Assembly (NCBI GenBank): GCA_914767715.1
Contig: OU612067.1
Span: 17,055,001 to 17,119,000, forward strand
Direction: 5' to 3'
Origin: Membranipora membranacea
Taxonomy: Eukaryota; Bryozoa; Gymnolaemata; Cheilostomatida; Membraniporidae
DNA length: 64,000 nucleotides
This document shows, one piece after another, positions 32,737 through 46,728 of the stretch (within the stretch, counting starts at the first letter, position 1; each line of letters starts with the position of its first letter). Below the pieces are notes generated by a model. The model was not told where the DNA came from. It did no database searches and saw nothing but the letters and a program-made list of their open reading frames with translations. The position numbers and the translations under genes are program-made.

Positions 32737-35033
32737 AGAACTTTTTATGCGCTCGATTGATTTAATGCTACTATATAAAAAATGCTTTCCTGGAATTTAG
32801 GACACCAGCTATACTATATCATGTATGAGGTGTGATTAATCAAGGAGTCTCTAACTCCTCCGTTTAATAAACCGGCTTTATGCTGCAGCTCTAGTTTACA
32901 GTATCTACTTCTGGGACTGGAAAACAAAATACCTTATCCTCCTTCTTCCAGTTAGGTGTGTATTACAAGAGCAATCATATTTCATAAAATACATCTCAAT
33001 TTTTGTGCTACAAATGAGAATACAAGCTACAGAATGTCAACAGTTTTCTAATTGAAAAACTGGAATTCAATGATTGAACATCATTGTCCCTCTTTTTGTA
33101 AATAATATATTTCTTTTTCAATTTATGATTCGTTACAACTGATTTGTGTTGAACGTATTCTTTATTTCGGTTTAACATTGTAGTTAGTATCGCTGTTTTA
33201 TCCTTATTCTTGGCTACCAGACTAAAAGATGTGATATAATCCCATTGTGATGTATACAAAAAGTAGGAAGTTTGTGGTCTCATCTGTTCAGAACACACCA
33301 TAATGAGGGACAATTCCTGACACAACTCAATTCAATGCATTATCAAACAATCGTTAATAATTATATCCCAATCTCCCTGGTGTACACCTGATAAAAGGTA
33401 AGTAGGTCACATTTACATTTTTCTTTGTCGGTTTGACTGTTGACCTACTGTCATCGTCATCAGTTCAGATTAATTGACACAGGGCAAGCCATTAACCTTT
33501 AATACTAAATCCTAGCATGTTGTTTGCTGGGTTTTTTATGGTATGAGGTAAAATTTATTTTACTTTCTGTATCGTTATTATTCTCATCGTTTAATGGGTA
33601 ACAACATTTGCACTCACTGCTATTAAATCCATTTTGATACAAAATTTTCAGGCATAATTGTTGTCAGGGGTCAAAGTATATTAATTATTTTTACATGGAC
33701 TGTGATGAGAATGCAGCAAGCCAGCCTCAAGCAGTCAAAAAATTTATTTGATTAAAATCGGATGTCATATCACACGCCACATCCCGAAGCATGAGCGGCG
33801 AAATATTGTTTTGCCTTAGTGGCAAGGCTGCAATGTGCCAGTTTTGCTCTCAGTTTGCACACCTGGGGGCCAACCTAACCCCAGTAGATGATAGACTGCA
33901 GTGGGATTCGAACCCACGACCTTCATCACTTGCGTGTTGAATTCGGCTACCTACCAACTGAGCTACCTCCTACTCCTATGGGTATTTTTCTGCGCCCTAG
34001 CATAATCTCCACCTGTCGTACCTTTAGCCACCTTGTCATATCTTTCATGAGGCAATGCTCCGATGGACCCAGGTTTTGCTGATAGTAAGTGCTACTTGAC
34101 TGCTTATGAGAGTGAGAGGACCCTACTTTTAAAATACCATTCATACTTTCATAATACTACGATTAGCAAGCTTAGCAAGAGACACCAACCTGCAATTCTA
34201 AACAATAATTATTATCCTTTTATGCTTGTGCTTTCTGCCATTGGTTGAATGAACTTATTATGACATTATTTCAAATAACTAGATCAGATTGATTTGGTGT
34301 ATTTTTCATTATCAGGAAATTTGACATTGACGGTTCAAAATTGTGAGGTGATGAGGCTCTCTGTGCACAGCAGTATATATATCCTGAGATGCTATTCGTG
34401 ACGCGGAACCTAAAAAGAGCTGGCAGACTAAATTCGAGAAGAAAGAAGAAAAAACCCCTACCAACATGGCACACTTCCTATCCACAGCAGAGACTACACC
34501 AAGACAGCAAGTAGATGCTTCTTAAACACTGCTCTAAAAGTGTTTAATTGTGTTTAAAGTGTGTAATTAATGTATTTTTGCCAAGTCATATTAACTGTCA
34601 GTTGAGTTTGTGGAATAGAGAATGATAGAAGCATAAACAACAGTTCGCATTCTTCCTGCATATAATATCTGGCAAATGGCAAGGTATAAAAGTTGGCCAA
34701 AGCTATTGGAGTTGGTGCCTCTCATACAAAGAAAGCATAACTCCTTAAAAATAAACCAAAGTATTTATTATTTAAAGATATTTAATCGGTATATTATCAT
34801 TGATGTCTCACTGGAATAAACAATCAAATTAATCATTTTATTTAGTTTGTCGGTCCCTTCAATGGTTCAAAGTGAACAAAGCAAAGATAAGAATATATTA
34901 AATAAAATATTAGGTGCCTGCCATGATTTCCTGTTCAGAAAAAATCTGATGCAATCATCATCATCATCAAGCTCACTTACCATTCATTCATTTCAATAGT
35001 TTCAAAAAGTTATAGCTTTATACCTCAATAAAG
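32737..35033. other. Spacer between oxidase copy E and EIF2S2
   Basis: No supported gene. 32760-33330 resembles the 5' flanks of B (about 19000-19500) and D (about 26200-26760). 34720-34900 resembles 19800-19970. A tRNA-derived SINE lies at about 33765-33975. The EIF2S2 promoter must lie in the last few hundred bases; I see no clear core motif. E and EIF2S2 are divergent. Confidence 0.65.
33765..33975 (-). mobile_element. tRNA-derived SINE, copy 1
   Basis: The minus strand carries an A-box-like TAGCTCAGTTGGTAGG and B-box GGGTTCGAATCCCACTGCAG, then a tail with CTACTGGGG, CCCCCAGGTGTG and CAAACTGAGAGCAAAA. The same tail order follows the B-box at 57655-57830. The acceptor ends do not pair, so it is not a functional tRNA. 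Confidence 0.75.
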
Positions 35034-38000
35034 ATGGCAGATGATGCCCCAGAACAGGAACAAGTGGAGCAGGTGAGTTAACATTTTCGTTCATAGGCAA
35101 GAAGTGTCTGATGAGCAGGAAAATGTTTTTTTGAACAATTTATTCACAACTTCTAACTCTAACTAAGCTTGACCTGACTAAACTAAAGTGACTTGAGTGA
35201 GTCTCTCATCATCCTGATAGTCACTGCTATCAACAGCCAGTTCTGCCTTGGTTCTACTAGGTAATTCTTTTGGGATGTAGGGTTAATTTGTGGTAATGTC
35301 TAATAATTTGAATTGCTATACATGTATTGTATGTACTAATATTATCACTGCTCAAAAAGAAGAGAATCAGAAGAAGAATGTCAGCTAGCAGCTGCCACAT
35401 CACACAAACACATATAAAAACATGATGATTATTACTATCATCATAGGACTACCACATTTTCTCACTTTGACACCCACACAAAGCACACAATGCGAAAGTC
35501 CTAATATTGTTGTAGTACAATATTACACTTGCATTATTATGGTCCAGCAGTTGATAGTTTCTCGATATCGACTTATAAAATAATGTACTTTTAATGGAAT
35601 TTTGTAGATATTTGACCCAAGCATGAAGAAGAAGAAAAAAAAGAAGAAGACTGCTTTTGACTTAGATTCCGCTCTTTCAGGAGGACCACAACCTTCTGAT
35701 GCAACAGGTCAGATTAGTTAATGATACTCTGCATTGGTGTTTTACCTACCATGTGATGACTTATCACAGAGTCAAGTGTTGCTAATTCACTGGTTCTACA
35801 TTCTCACTGGCCACTATAATAGTAGAACGTCACTTGTATAATGTGAACAATGTCCTGAGCTGACGGATCAATATGGCCAAATACTACAAGGCTTATTGAT
35901 CAAATGGTGCAATACCTCGTCATGTCATCAGCATTGTATTTACACTTCCTATCAAATATTTCTGATGAAACACATTGAAAGTTTATATTACTCTACAATG
36001 CCAAGCTATTTAATGGGAAGTTGCTGCATATTTTTGAACAGTTACCTTCCGTCCACTTAGTAAGTTTAACCTCACTGCTTTTGAACGCATTTAAAATGAA
36101 ACCACTTGAGGGCATATTGAAATTGTCTCTTCTAGACTCCACAGAGCAGACTGGGGAAGCAATGGATATGAATGATGTGAAAGAAGCCCTCCCAAAAGTA
36201 AGTGAAACATACTGTATGACTACCTGAGCTCCATAACTGTTGTTTCATCGCTGGGCCAGCGTTATCTGGCCAAGTGCTCTCTAGTGAAACAAGTAAAAGA
36301 GTTTGTACTAATTCTAGACTCACAGTATCAATATCTATATTTTGCCAAAAATTCTAACATAATCCCAGATAGCTATGTGCTGAAAAATCCTGTCAATAAG
36401 GCATATATACGATTCTGACTCAGAAGCCCCATTGTCTCAGTTTGAAAAAGCACAAGATAGCACTTCATCATGTTGATGGAGATGATACCAGATAAACTTA
36501 TGACAGTGTCAAGTAATCCCATATTTGTTAAATCAATTCTTGAAAAAAATCAAAAATGAAAACAGTCATTGTTGTGGATGATACAATATATTCAAATGGT
36601 TTGGTTGAAGCCAGCCGATCATGGTACATGACTAGCAAGCAGCTCTGTCCATAACTCTGTGGTTTCATTGGTATCGCTGGGATTTTTAGGATGATGCTCC
36701 AGCTGAAGATGATTCGAATATAGAAGATGAGTTTAGTATGAAGAAAAAGAAAAAGAAGAAAGTTAAGATTGTAGACACAGAAGAAATACTTGGCTCTGAG
36801 GATAAATCCAGCAGTGGACACAAAGTTCAAGAGGGAGAATATACAAAAACAGACGAAGACTACACTTACGATCAGGTAGTTAACTGTAATAACTAAGAAA
36901 AGAGTTTTCTCGTTGGCACTGCAGTTATTAATAGTCTGAATGCTATAAGACTGTTTGTCTATGGTCCCCTCCATCAAATCCTAATCGGGTTCCTTTATTG
37001 CAACACTTGATACTTAGGCTAAAAGTAGATTGGGGAAATGACATTTATTCACTTCCATATAACATGATTAATGACAGCCATAAGCTGTCACTCTATCTGT
37101 GTTAATAGCTGTATAGTGACTATTTTGGAAGTAAGTTTTTTTTCCATCTCCATACACAAGGTGTTATTTGACAGCCCTATTTAACGAGCCCCCTTAGCGC
37201 AGGAGGCTTGTATGGGGGTAGATAACCTATTCCCTTGCCCGCAGTTGGCGGCTACTCATTTTTCAAAGAGGTAGAGGGAGATCTTTATACCTCATGTGAG
37301 CAAACAGTATACCTCCTTAATCCTGATCAAAATAGACCTGACTGGGATGAATGGCCAAATCAGTAATGATAACTGGCGCCGGGAATCGAACCTGGATTAT
37401 AAGATCTCTGTCCTTAACCGTCATCTATGAATCGATTTCTATAATTTTAGCTACTGACACGAGTTTTCAACATCATGCGTGAGGTGAACCCCGATATGGA
37501 ATCAGGCGAGAAGAAGAGATTCGTCATGAAGCCTCCTCTTCTGGCCCGAGTCGGTACAAAGAAGACTGCATTCACAAACTTTGCTGATATTTGTAAACTA
37601 CTGAAACGACAACCTAAACATTTACTACAGTTCTTACTGGCTGAGCTGGGAACAAGGTAAGACAGTGTTGTAGGTAAATGAGGATCATAAACATTGAGAT
37701 GACTGTTAATTGCATATAAAAAAGGATTTATCTATACTACTTGAAAAAAAATGTTACACTATGTTTTATGATTGGATAGCCAAGGGGTTGGATTGGCTCA
37801 ATATCTTTTTCTCAGGTTTTTCTGTGTTGAAAAGTGCTGGAAATCACTACCTCACAATATTAAAATTGAGTGCTTGCTGGCTCAGTATTAGGAGAAATCT
37901 TCTTTCATTATGATGTATGTCAGTCAAGGCTGGTGCCATTTAAAAATGCGCATTTGCATTCTCATTGATTCGTGATGACAGATTTCAATTGAATTGCGCT

Positions 38001-39605
38001 CTAGGGCAGATATCAAATGCATATGCGAATGAAAATTGAGACAATACTGTCTAACAAATGCGAATGAAAATGGAGATTTTTATCTGGCTCAAATTCTTCA
38101 AAATGTTGGGTTGATTGTGGGTAACAAAATTAAGCAAAGAACTTCTAGGTAGTGAATAAGCTGTACCAATTCATAAACCATACTCAATGGTGTCACAGTT
38201 GCAGCATCGTTATAGGATCATAGTTGCTTTATCCTGTTTTCTGAACATTGGCAAGGCAACTATCTACCTGTTTTTCCTATTTACCTCGTTGGCCGATGTA
38301 CTAAAGATCTTAATTGATGACGATTTGCTAATGTAGCTGCAGCCTTCACTGTTAGATAAGTTAAATTTTAAAATACCTTTGAGCTTGGTTATTATGAAAG
38401 AATTGTGAATTGATATCCCCTCCTCTCATCATGATTATCAACCAAACCAACAGATTTTTCTTTCAAAACAATTGATGATATGAATAAATCCATCGGTTGA
38501 GATCTATACATATACTCAATGCATTTCACCCATAGATTTAAAAACAGTTTTTAAATCTATGATTTCACCACAGTTCAGGGATTTTTTGTTATTATTCATT
38601 GTCAGGTGTAAGGGCTACGGTGATAGTATCCTGTTTGTCATTTTATGAACCGAGAAGCAATAATGATACATCCACAGTATCGACAGTCGCAAGCAATATT
38701 ACAAATTGTATTATATCCAAGCTGATCTAGGCTGATCACAGCGGCTTGTGGCGGTATTATGTTTACATTAGGTTTTGTTTGCTCTTGTAATAAATGCGTA
38801 GCAAAAGCGATCGCAAAAACTAAGATATGGAAATGGCAAACTAGATTTGCAAACGAGAATCAAATGCAGTGAAGTTTACCTGTAATAATGCACAACGAAT
38901 GCGAATGCTGATTTTATGCCAGTTGTAAATGCCAATGTGAGAACAAATGTTTGTTTGTCAATGGTTGAAAAATTGAATGCATCTCATCTCGACAATTGGC
39001 CTCAGCCCTGATGTCACTATTGGTAAAATTTTGTTCTTTTACTTCTTACAGTGGAAACGTTGATGCTAACAATTCATTGATTCTGAAAGGACGATACCAG
39101 CAAAAACACATTGAGACTGTGCTTAGACGTTATATAAGTAAGTTGAACCTGCTTCATCCACACTAAATGGTGTATTTTGGCACCATTTACATTATAAATA
39201 ATGGAAAAATGAGGAGTTGCACCCTCTTTGTACTTCTGCTAAATGAGCTTATAACTCCAAATACAAAATGCTACGTTCACAGGGATGCGATGCATAGAAC
39301 TCTAGCCAGCTACGTATGTTATATTTTGATGTGAGGTCAGTATTAAGATAATGACAGTACCCAGTATAAACATTAAAGTTGAGATTGTCGTTTTATTTAA
39401 CTTGACTTATAAATTGGCTTTTTTTACAGAGGAATATGTCACCTGTCACACATGCAAATCACCCAGCACCCTATTGGAGAGAGAAACCAGATTGTTCTTC
39501 TTGCAATGTCAGCACTGTGGTAGTAGGAGTTCTGTGGCCAGCATTAAGTCCGGATTCCAGGCTGTCACAGGAAAACGTGCTGCTCTCCGTGCTAAAACTG
39601 GATAA
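35034..39605 (+). CDS. EIF2S2: Eukaryotic translation initiation factor 2 subunit beta
   Basis: Beta subunit of eIF2, which brings Met-tRNAi to the 40S ribosome as a GTP complex. Seven exons: 35034-35072, 35608-35707, 36136-36197, 36690-36875, 37451-37656, 39052-39137 and 39430-39605 (stop TAA), giving 284 residues, shorter than the roughly 330 of vertebrates. The N-terminal tail has two polylysine blocks (K20-K27 and K85-K91), which in this family contact eIF5 and eIF2B; the third block known from other eukaryotes is not seen. The conserved core begins [16 protein letters not shown], with [17 protein letters not shown]-type sequence. The C-terminus has a C2-C2 zinc ribbon (C232, C235, C253, C256) and ends in the conserved [15 protein letters not shown] segment. 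The shortness is in the acidic linker, so the gene looks functional. Intron 4 carries a tRNA-like repeat. Confidence 0.97.
37170..37430 (-). mobile_element. Probable tRNA-derived SINE in EIF2S2 intron 4
   Basis: The minus strand has a B-box-like CCAGGTTCGATTCCCGGCGC with only a weak A-box upstream (GACGGTTAAGGAC), followed by a longer tail. Its body differs from the SINE at 33765-33975, so it would be another family. No tRNA cloverleaf is formed. Confidence 0.5.
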
Positions 39606-42600
39606 AGTATTTTTTATCATCTCTATTCAAATGGCTATATCTGGAATTAAAATGGATCATTTTTATCAAAAGTGCTATATGAATTTTCATGTAATCATAG
39701 CACTATTATGTTTAAAATAATATTGAATAATATCAACTGCAAGGCAATGACTGTTGATTGCACATTTTTGTTACTTTGATCCCTGCACAGCTCCCAGTCA
39801 TAAATAAGCCTTGTTTTTTTGTCGGTGTGCTTCAAGCGTCACCTATCATGGAAATTGCTAAAAAATCGATGACTTGAATAAGGCAGCAGAGGGGACAACT
39901 CCTGTAAATACCCCGCTGTCCTAAAGTTATTCATATCTGATAGTTGTCATGGAATGGATGATTCTAATATTGATTGTCCTGAGGAGTTGAGAAGATTATT
40001 CCCGCTAAATTATAAATAAATACAAATCAAACATACTTGACCAAGTACATGATAATATCTTGACAGCTTTACTAATCTGTCTCATCAATGACAAAACCTA
40101 TAAATACAAACACAATTCTGATATATTAACTCAGTATTATACATCTCCTGTCAACTATAGTGTTTATCCACTCAGAGTCATAGATATTCAATACTGGTCG
40201 CTATCCATCAGGGAGATTGTTTACTATTGCTGCCTGGTAACCCGAGGTAATATTGATTAGGGCGCTGATAATTCTACAACTGAAGTGGCATCATTATCTT
40301 TCCCTTCAGTACACATACATCTAGGCTGTTTCATCCTCATACTTGATCAACTATGATTAAAACAAATGTTTGAGGCAGATAAAGAAAAGTATACATGCGT
40401 TTTAGATATTGATATTTTTATATCTATGGTTTTAGAGAAAATTGTCTGTTAATCAAATAAGGGAGGCCTGCTTGTCACTTTTAACATTGCGTAAAAATTC
40501 TCACTGTGATTCAAGTATGAAATCTTTCCCGTCTGGATAGAAATTTAGTTCATGGAAGATACAGTTGATCATTCCATATCCCAGCATCCTAATGTGACCG
40601 ATTTTTCTTGGAGAAGCTAACCATTTCTATTATAAGACATTGATTGATTTGCCAGATGTCAGTTAAATGGCATGGGCTTTCTAGGACCAAATATTGCATA
40701 GCAGATGCTAACTTGTCAACCTAAGTCCGGGTAGAGGTTTTTGTGTCATTGAGGGTAGAGAGATTCTTGATTTACCTACACCGTAGCTATGGAAAAATCG
40801 CTTATTATCACGTTATACTATTAAGTCTGTTTGAGAATTTAATGACGGTAAATTTCTGCCACATAGGCACAAGATGTCAAGTCATTGCCATAACAGGTTC
40901 TCTACGCCACTGTGTCAGCATATGCTGCCACTTCCTCTGTAGAAGCATCACTAGGTCATTAGTCTGGAGGCAGCCAGAAAAGTGCTGACACTCAGACTCT
41001 ATTATGATTGTGAGATGCTGTAACTCAATGTTGGTGTAACTAAACAGTTGCAACCTGAGAACACAATAAAGTTGTTGATTTGTTTGTTTAGTGTCTTAGT
41101 AAATGCTTGAAAATCAATAATAATAAGATTGTGAGCATTGCTGCTGCCTGCCAATGACAGCGTTGTTGTCATGTGAAGTCATGACAACATTGTGCTGCCT
41201 CAGCTTCCAATGAACTCCCTCTCCCCCACACTCAATAAGAGTTTATTATATTGGGTATCCAACCACAATTTTTAGGCATATAATTTTCCGCACAACTATG
41301 TTATCATGTTACTATGTTACCTAGTTTAAATTGTGTCGGAATAGCTGTTGGTAGCATTTCATGATCAACCACTTTCCCAACAAGTGGTTGATAATGAAAT
41401 GCTTCTACCAGCTATAATGGCGCTGTTTGAGCGCTTGAACTACTATGCACCAAGAATTCAATTTTAGTCCATAACTCCAACGTAGCATAATGCAGCATGA
41501 TCAAGATTGGAGTGCAGAGATACAGAGCTTACAAATCATGAAAGATCTAAAAAATTGTCATCAAAGATTTGAGCGTTGGTAGGTGAATTATTACGGTGCA
41601 AGTAATTTGAGCAGTCAGTAGTAGTACTTTCCACAAAAGGAGGAATGATCAATGCACTGCGGCATTCCATTCTGCGGCAGATATAGAAGGCAGCTATTTA
41701 AAAATGCATCATTGGCAGCAACCACTGCATTGTAGCCATTGGCAACAGTGCCCTCTGGCATTTAAATGTTCTAGAATTAGTCTATCTCTTAATCCTTCTC
41801 TACTCTTGGACTTTGAGCTGTGACAACAGTTAGAACTTTAAATCAATTAATTGAACGTAAGTAAAACATGTGACCAACTTTTCTTTTGTTAAAGCAATAA
41901 CTACTCCAGACATCTATTATGCCTTGACACATTTAACAGATATTAAAATGACTTCCCTCCGTATTTATTTTGCTCATGGAAAAATCTCAACAAAAAACAA
42001 CAATAAAGCTTACACTTTTTTTATATTTGAAGTAACATCGGAGGTTTTATTTAACTTTTTATGATATAGTGCTATCATAACGTTGTAGTGACAACAAAAT
42101 TGACCTATTTGCCTGACGTCGTTCACCCAAAGTATTTCTTGGAAAAAAAATGAGAGTAAATACAATATTATATATTATACCATTGGGTGATCGGTCAAGC
42201 AAAACTGAAAAAAATGTATAATCATATAAGTCTGCACCTTTTCCATGGAACTTTCCCTCGGAGAGGAAACTACTTGAAGTAAAAACTAAATGCGTTCAGT
42301 TAATGAAAGATGCATCATTATTCAGTAATAACACTTTTGTGATGGATGGATGGACAAAGAATGAGGATTGCTCTTGTCCGATTTTCTGAGCGGAGCATTT
42401 CCAAAAGGCTGAACCAAATATCACAGAAGACTGTACAATACTCTTGAGCGATGTGTCGTTGCAAAGATCTATGCGACGCGGTAACACAAGGACAGAATTG
42501 CTGGAAATATCCACACTTTCCATCTGCCCAATATTTCCCATTTCTTTCTTGCTGATTGCAAAATGTCTGTCATGTCAGTTTGCGAAGGGAAACCGCAGTC

Positions 42601-42714
42601 TTGATAGCATTGAGCTCTTTTCAATATGTACATTTTTGTCTCTCACAGTTGGTGTTAAATTGTCTAGAGATCATTGTACGGTGCTGTTGTAATGTCTATT
42701 GGTGTTTATGGCGT
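39606..42714. other. Spacer between convergent EIF2S2 and CFAP20
   Basis: Contains both 3' UTRs and no supported gene. Open frames here are short, A+T-rich and without family similarity that I recognise. A hairpin repeat lies at 41342-41415. Confidence 0.7.
41342..41415. repeat. Inverted repeat with 33-34-bp arms
   Basis: Left arm TAGCTGTTGGTAGCATTTCA onward pairs with AAGTGGTTGATAATGAAATG onward across a 6-nt spacer, about 90% matched. It is TA-flanked and may be a tiny foldback element. Confidence 0.75.
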
Positions 42715-45099
42715 TTATGCCTTCTTGTTTTGCACTGGCAGGTAGAGCTTGAACTCCGGAGGTAATTCGTCTTCTGAGTATAGGCGGTCTGAGAAGTATA
42801 CTCTCCTTATCCTGCAGTTAGCGTGAATCTGTAATCAAGATAATATACAAATATTAAAACATGAGTCACTTTGTGTAGGTTATGCTAAAAGTTGTCTTCT
42901 TGGCATCAGTGAGAGCACAATTCCAAGCCAAATTCATCACTTCGCTTCAAGTTAAATTCTTAAAATTATGATGATGCTTGTTTTCAATTTTAAGGAATAA
43001 ATTGGAACTGAAAGTTCTAAGCATGAGTCCACTGAACTTCCAACTTCTACCGATAAAAAAAGGTGCTGTAGTTAAGATGAGATAGGAATTTATCGAAACT
43101 TAATTTATTGAATTTATAAGAGAAAATTGAAAGTTACATACCTGGACCCTGAGTGTTTCTATGTAGTTGGTTCCGTAGGCACGTCTGGTGAAGTCGGACA
43201 AGTTGAATTGAATCTGATTCCATCCATCATCCAATCTCATGGGCATAGTACAGATAAATGGTTTCACTCTGGTTGTGCTCTGGTAGTTACTTGCTCTGAA
43301 TCGTCGCCTTACATTCTTATCATCTAATACCTGAAGAATAGAACAAGAGTTGAAAAAGAGTTGAAAAAGAGTTGATTGAGAGACACAGAGTTTATTGCAA
43401 AAGGGGATATTGGTAAAGGTGTTTCCATCAAATTACCCATGCTATATTGGTTTTCATCTTCATCAGTGATGGTTATAGGAAGCTGATGTACTAAAGTTCA
43501 GTTCACAGGACAGGTACAAAACAGGTGTCTATTCTAAGTACACTTGAAATTCTAAGCTTTTAAGTAAGTCTCTTTTGCAGTCTGAGGTCACTTAAAGTTG
43601 TAATAGGAGTCACTTGTTGCTTGAAAGGACATTGCACCTAGACGTAGAGCGCAAATATTGATTAAAGCTTTTCTTTCTTTATATCTCCAGGAAAGCAAAG
43701 GAAAACATTGGGGATGAATCACTCATTGAAAATTTCAGTTGTAAAAGACTTGGAATGAAGAGTTATGTTTATAGGTGTCACGACTTTTTGTTTGTCTGTT
43801 ATAGGATCAACCTAGCAACAGAGGGAAATACTACAAATTCTCTCTGAAGTCGGTATAGGAAAAGTAATCCATTGATTTTGTGAATAATGATGTTGCTTTT
43901 CCAAGTATGCTAAAAGCCTAGGGCTAAAAGTCCTGCATGTTTACAATAATGCGCAGGACAAAGAATTGGTTACGAAATTGCCTAACATGAAGGCAAAAAC
44001 AACGTACATACTAAGTTTTATAAAACTTCAATTTGCTGAATTTCCAACAGCACACAAGCTGATGTGTCAATTCAAACATCGATACCCCAAGAACTACTTC
44101 TTATAAACTAACCTGTACTTCAAACGTGAAGTATTTTTTCAAGTTTTTGATGATCATGACGAGGAAGGGTAGTTTAATTCCCAGAGTCTTTTTCGGGTCC
44201 GCTGGACATGTGATGTATGTGGTGCTGCAATGATAGAAACATCGGAGAATTAGGCTAGAGTCGTCTTGTTGAAGGAGTAACAACATTAACAGTCAATTAT
44301 AATGACATTTCCGTTGTTAGAAAGATACAGATATAGTTCAAATCATCCACATGCAACATCATGAAACTCTAATGTACAAGGAGTCAATGTATTAGATATT
44401 CACATCATCAGTGTTTGAATTTGCGGTTTCGCACCACATTGCATACTTCAAACCAAATGTCAAACACTGCTTTCATTAGATCAAGGGGTTATAGGGATAA
44501 CTCCTTGATCGGATAAAGTGTTTAGGTAAATCGCAGATGGCATCACACCATTGACACATACCTGACATTTGTGCCGACAATCTCAAGTACCAGTGACTGA
44601 ATATCATTATCTGTGATTCGTTTTATGTGACCATTCCGTACCTAAAATCAAAAGCATCAATATGTTGATATTCGTGCAGGAGATAAAATGCCAATGTTAC
44701 TAAACATATGAGAGTGTTTGACATATACATTGACGTCTTTGCACTATAATGCTCCATATGACCCCATAGATACACAGAAGCCCTGCATGGTTACATGAAA
44801 ATTATCCCCAAATATAGTCAAATTAGCAGACAGTGAGGACTCCATGCCTGAGCCACCTAAAGATGCAAGCTATCTAAAGGGGCTCATAAGAGCTGACCGT
44901 TCCTACAAAATTTTCATGGCGACTACCTTTTTTCAACCCATGTCTGCAAATATTGCATGGCATGTTCATAATCATGTAAGATACATTTGCAATAATAAAT
45001 AGAAGTATATCTTACCTTTTTATCCCATATTTGTAGAGGTTTGCTTCCTATACTGTATAAGATGGATAAGAATCCACTCTGGAAAGTGTTCTTGAACAT
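42715..45099 (-). CDS. CFAP20: Cilia- and flagella-associated protein 20
   Basis: Axonemal microtubule inner protein at the doublet inner junction, needed for ciliary motility and tubulin modification. Five coding exons in gene order: 45099-45016, 44641-44562, 44224-44113, 43330-43142 and 42828-42715 (stop TAA), giving 192 residues against 193 in human. It starts [20 protein letters not shown] and is nearly invariant along its length: the [20 protein letters not shown] segment, [38 protein letters not shown] and the terminal LYLPVQNK are all present. Phases agree at every junction. An AG followed by about 30 bp of leader lies just before the ATG, so a 5' UTR intron or trans-splice site is possible. 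The neighbouring ERI2-like gene is on the same strand, 3.5 kb upstream. Confidence 0.98.
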
Positions 45100-46728
45100 C
45101 TTTCTCTCTGAAGAATTGTCTCTAGAATACTGCAAACACACCCAACTTCACTCAATGCTGAACTGATAGTCACCACTTACTGCCTGTGTCTTGTGCTAAT
45201 GAGGTTGCCAAGTGAGTGAAACAAGGATTTGTATTGCATGTTTCCTGGTAGTTAAGGTGTTACTATGCGCGTAGTGATACATGTATCCAAGGAACTATAT
45301 GCAAACAGAAGTTATAGAACTTGCCAAACAAAAATTAATAAATTGTGCAATATTGAGTGGAGGTCAAATATGCTTTTTATTTCTGTTTGCAATGCAGAAA
45401 TGAATTAAGTGAGCAGAAAATACTTACTTTTGAGAATTATTTTTTGGAGAGTAGTAACTGTAAGAAATTCAACTGTGAATGACCTTGTCCCTGTTGCTAG
45501 GTTACAATACACTATCCCTTTTCCTTATCAATGATGCATTCATCTTGTGTATGGGAAACAAAGGGCATTATTTGCAAGCTACATTATTAGGTGACTGGCC
45601 TAGTGCTAATCTTTGTATAAACTGCAAACAAAAGGAACAAAATACCTTATGGTTATAGCTGTAGATTAAATACTTCAGAGTGATCAATCACAGTATATCA
45701 AAGATTATCCCCACACAAAGTTAAAAATACGGCATCATCGAAAATGCTGCCAATCCAATAAAGGAAACCTGAAGCAAATAAAGAAACCAGCTGCCAATTC
45801 TATAACAGCTAAACAAAACTTCACACCCCTACTAGGCTACTCTGCCTACTCATCAGCAAAAACGCAATTAAATATTGCAATTTCTCATAAATATTTCACT
45901 TTTGCCTTTGTTATTTTGAGTTCTGGGTTGAATATGAATTGAGCTTTCTATCAAAAAACAAACCTCAATGTGGACATGGAGAACTTAATATGTCATGATG
46001 TTTTCGAGCAATAAAAATAAACAACTTGAAACAAAACCAACCCAAACAATCAGAGTCAACACATTGGCCAGACAAAACCATGTTACAGCAAAAGCATAGT
46101 AAATACATCTTAGCGATTTTACTATGCAAATCTGAGTTGACTCACAGCAATCTTTATCTGTGTCGCCTTCATCAAGTACTACAAGTATACCAATCAATCC
46201 TCCACTCACAAAACATTATCATTTCTCTATTTTCTATTTTTCTATTTCTTTGGCAAGTTATGGAACACATCTGACTAGGATGATATTGTCTTCCAAAAAA
46301 AATGTGTATATAAAACCGTAATAAGCGTCGGAGAAAACTCAAATCAAGCACATTATCATACTAACATCATTCAATAGAGCGTGGGAACTGGAAGCAATTT
46401 CTTTACAAAGTTAGGCAGGTAACTTGTCTGGTAACACTTCTGACCGGTAAATCTAGGCATAAGGCAAATGTAATTAAAATTAGACGTGATTCAACTTTAG
46501 AATGGAGAAAAGCCTATCTTGCCAATCTTGTTTTGGTGTGATAAAAATTGACACCCACTCACTATAGTACTTGATTACTTGAATTTCTTCAAATCTTGTC
46601 ATGAAGTATTATTAGATGATTTTTGTTTACTCTGTAATTCAATTTCATCAAAACTAGCAATACTATTTGATAAGAATTAAAATGTACGGAGTCAGTGCAG
46701 GATACACCACCTACGCACTTATGCACGC

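Noticed and set aside
33887-33967. Functional tRNA gene
   Set aside because: A- and B-boxes are present, but the acceptor ends do not pair and a shared non-tRNA tail follows, so it is a SINE head. The same applies to 28291-28375, 37380-37430 and 57655-57720.
36528-36977. 149-codon minus-strand open frame
   Set aside because: Antisense shadow of EIF2S2 exon 4 and its flanks. The lysine-rich sense exon produces a phenylalanine- and leucine-rich antisense frame.
41157-41204. Short inverted repeat (GTTGTTGTCATG/CATGACAAC)
   Set aside because: Only about 10 paired bases with poor extension. Within chance for a 64-kb A+T-rich window.
45985-46274. Overlapping open frames on both strands, one hydrophobic
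   Set aside because: No family match, no splice signals consistent with a gene, and low-complexity A+T sequence.
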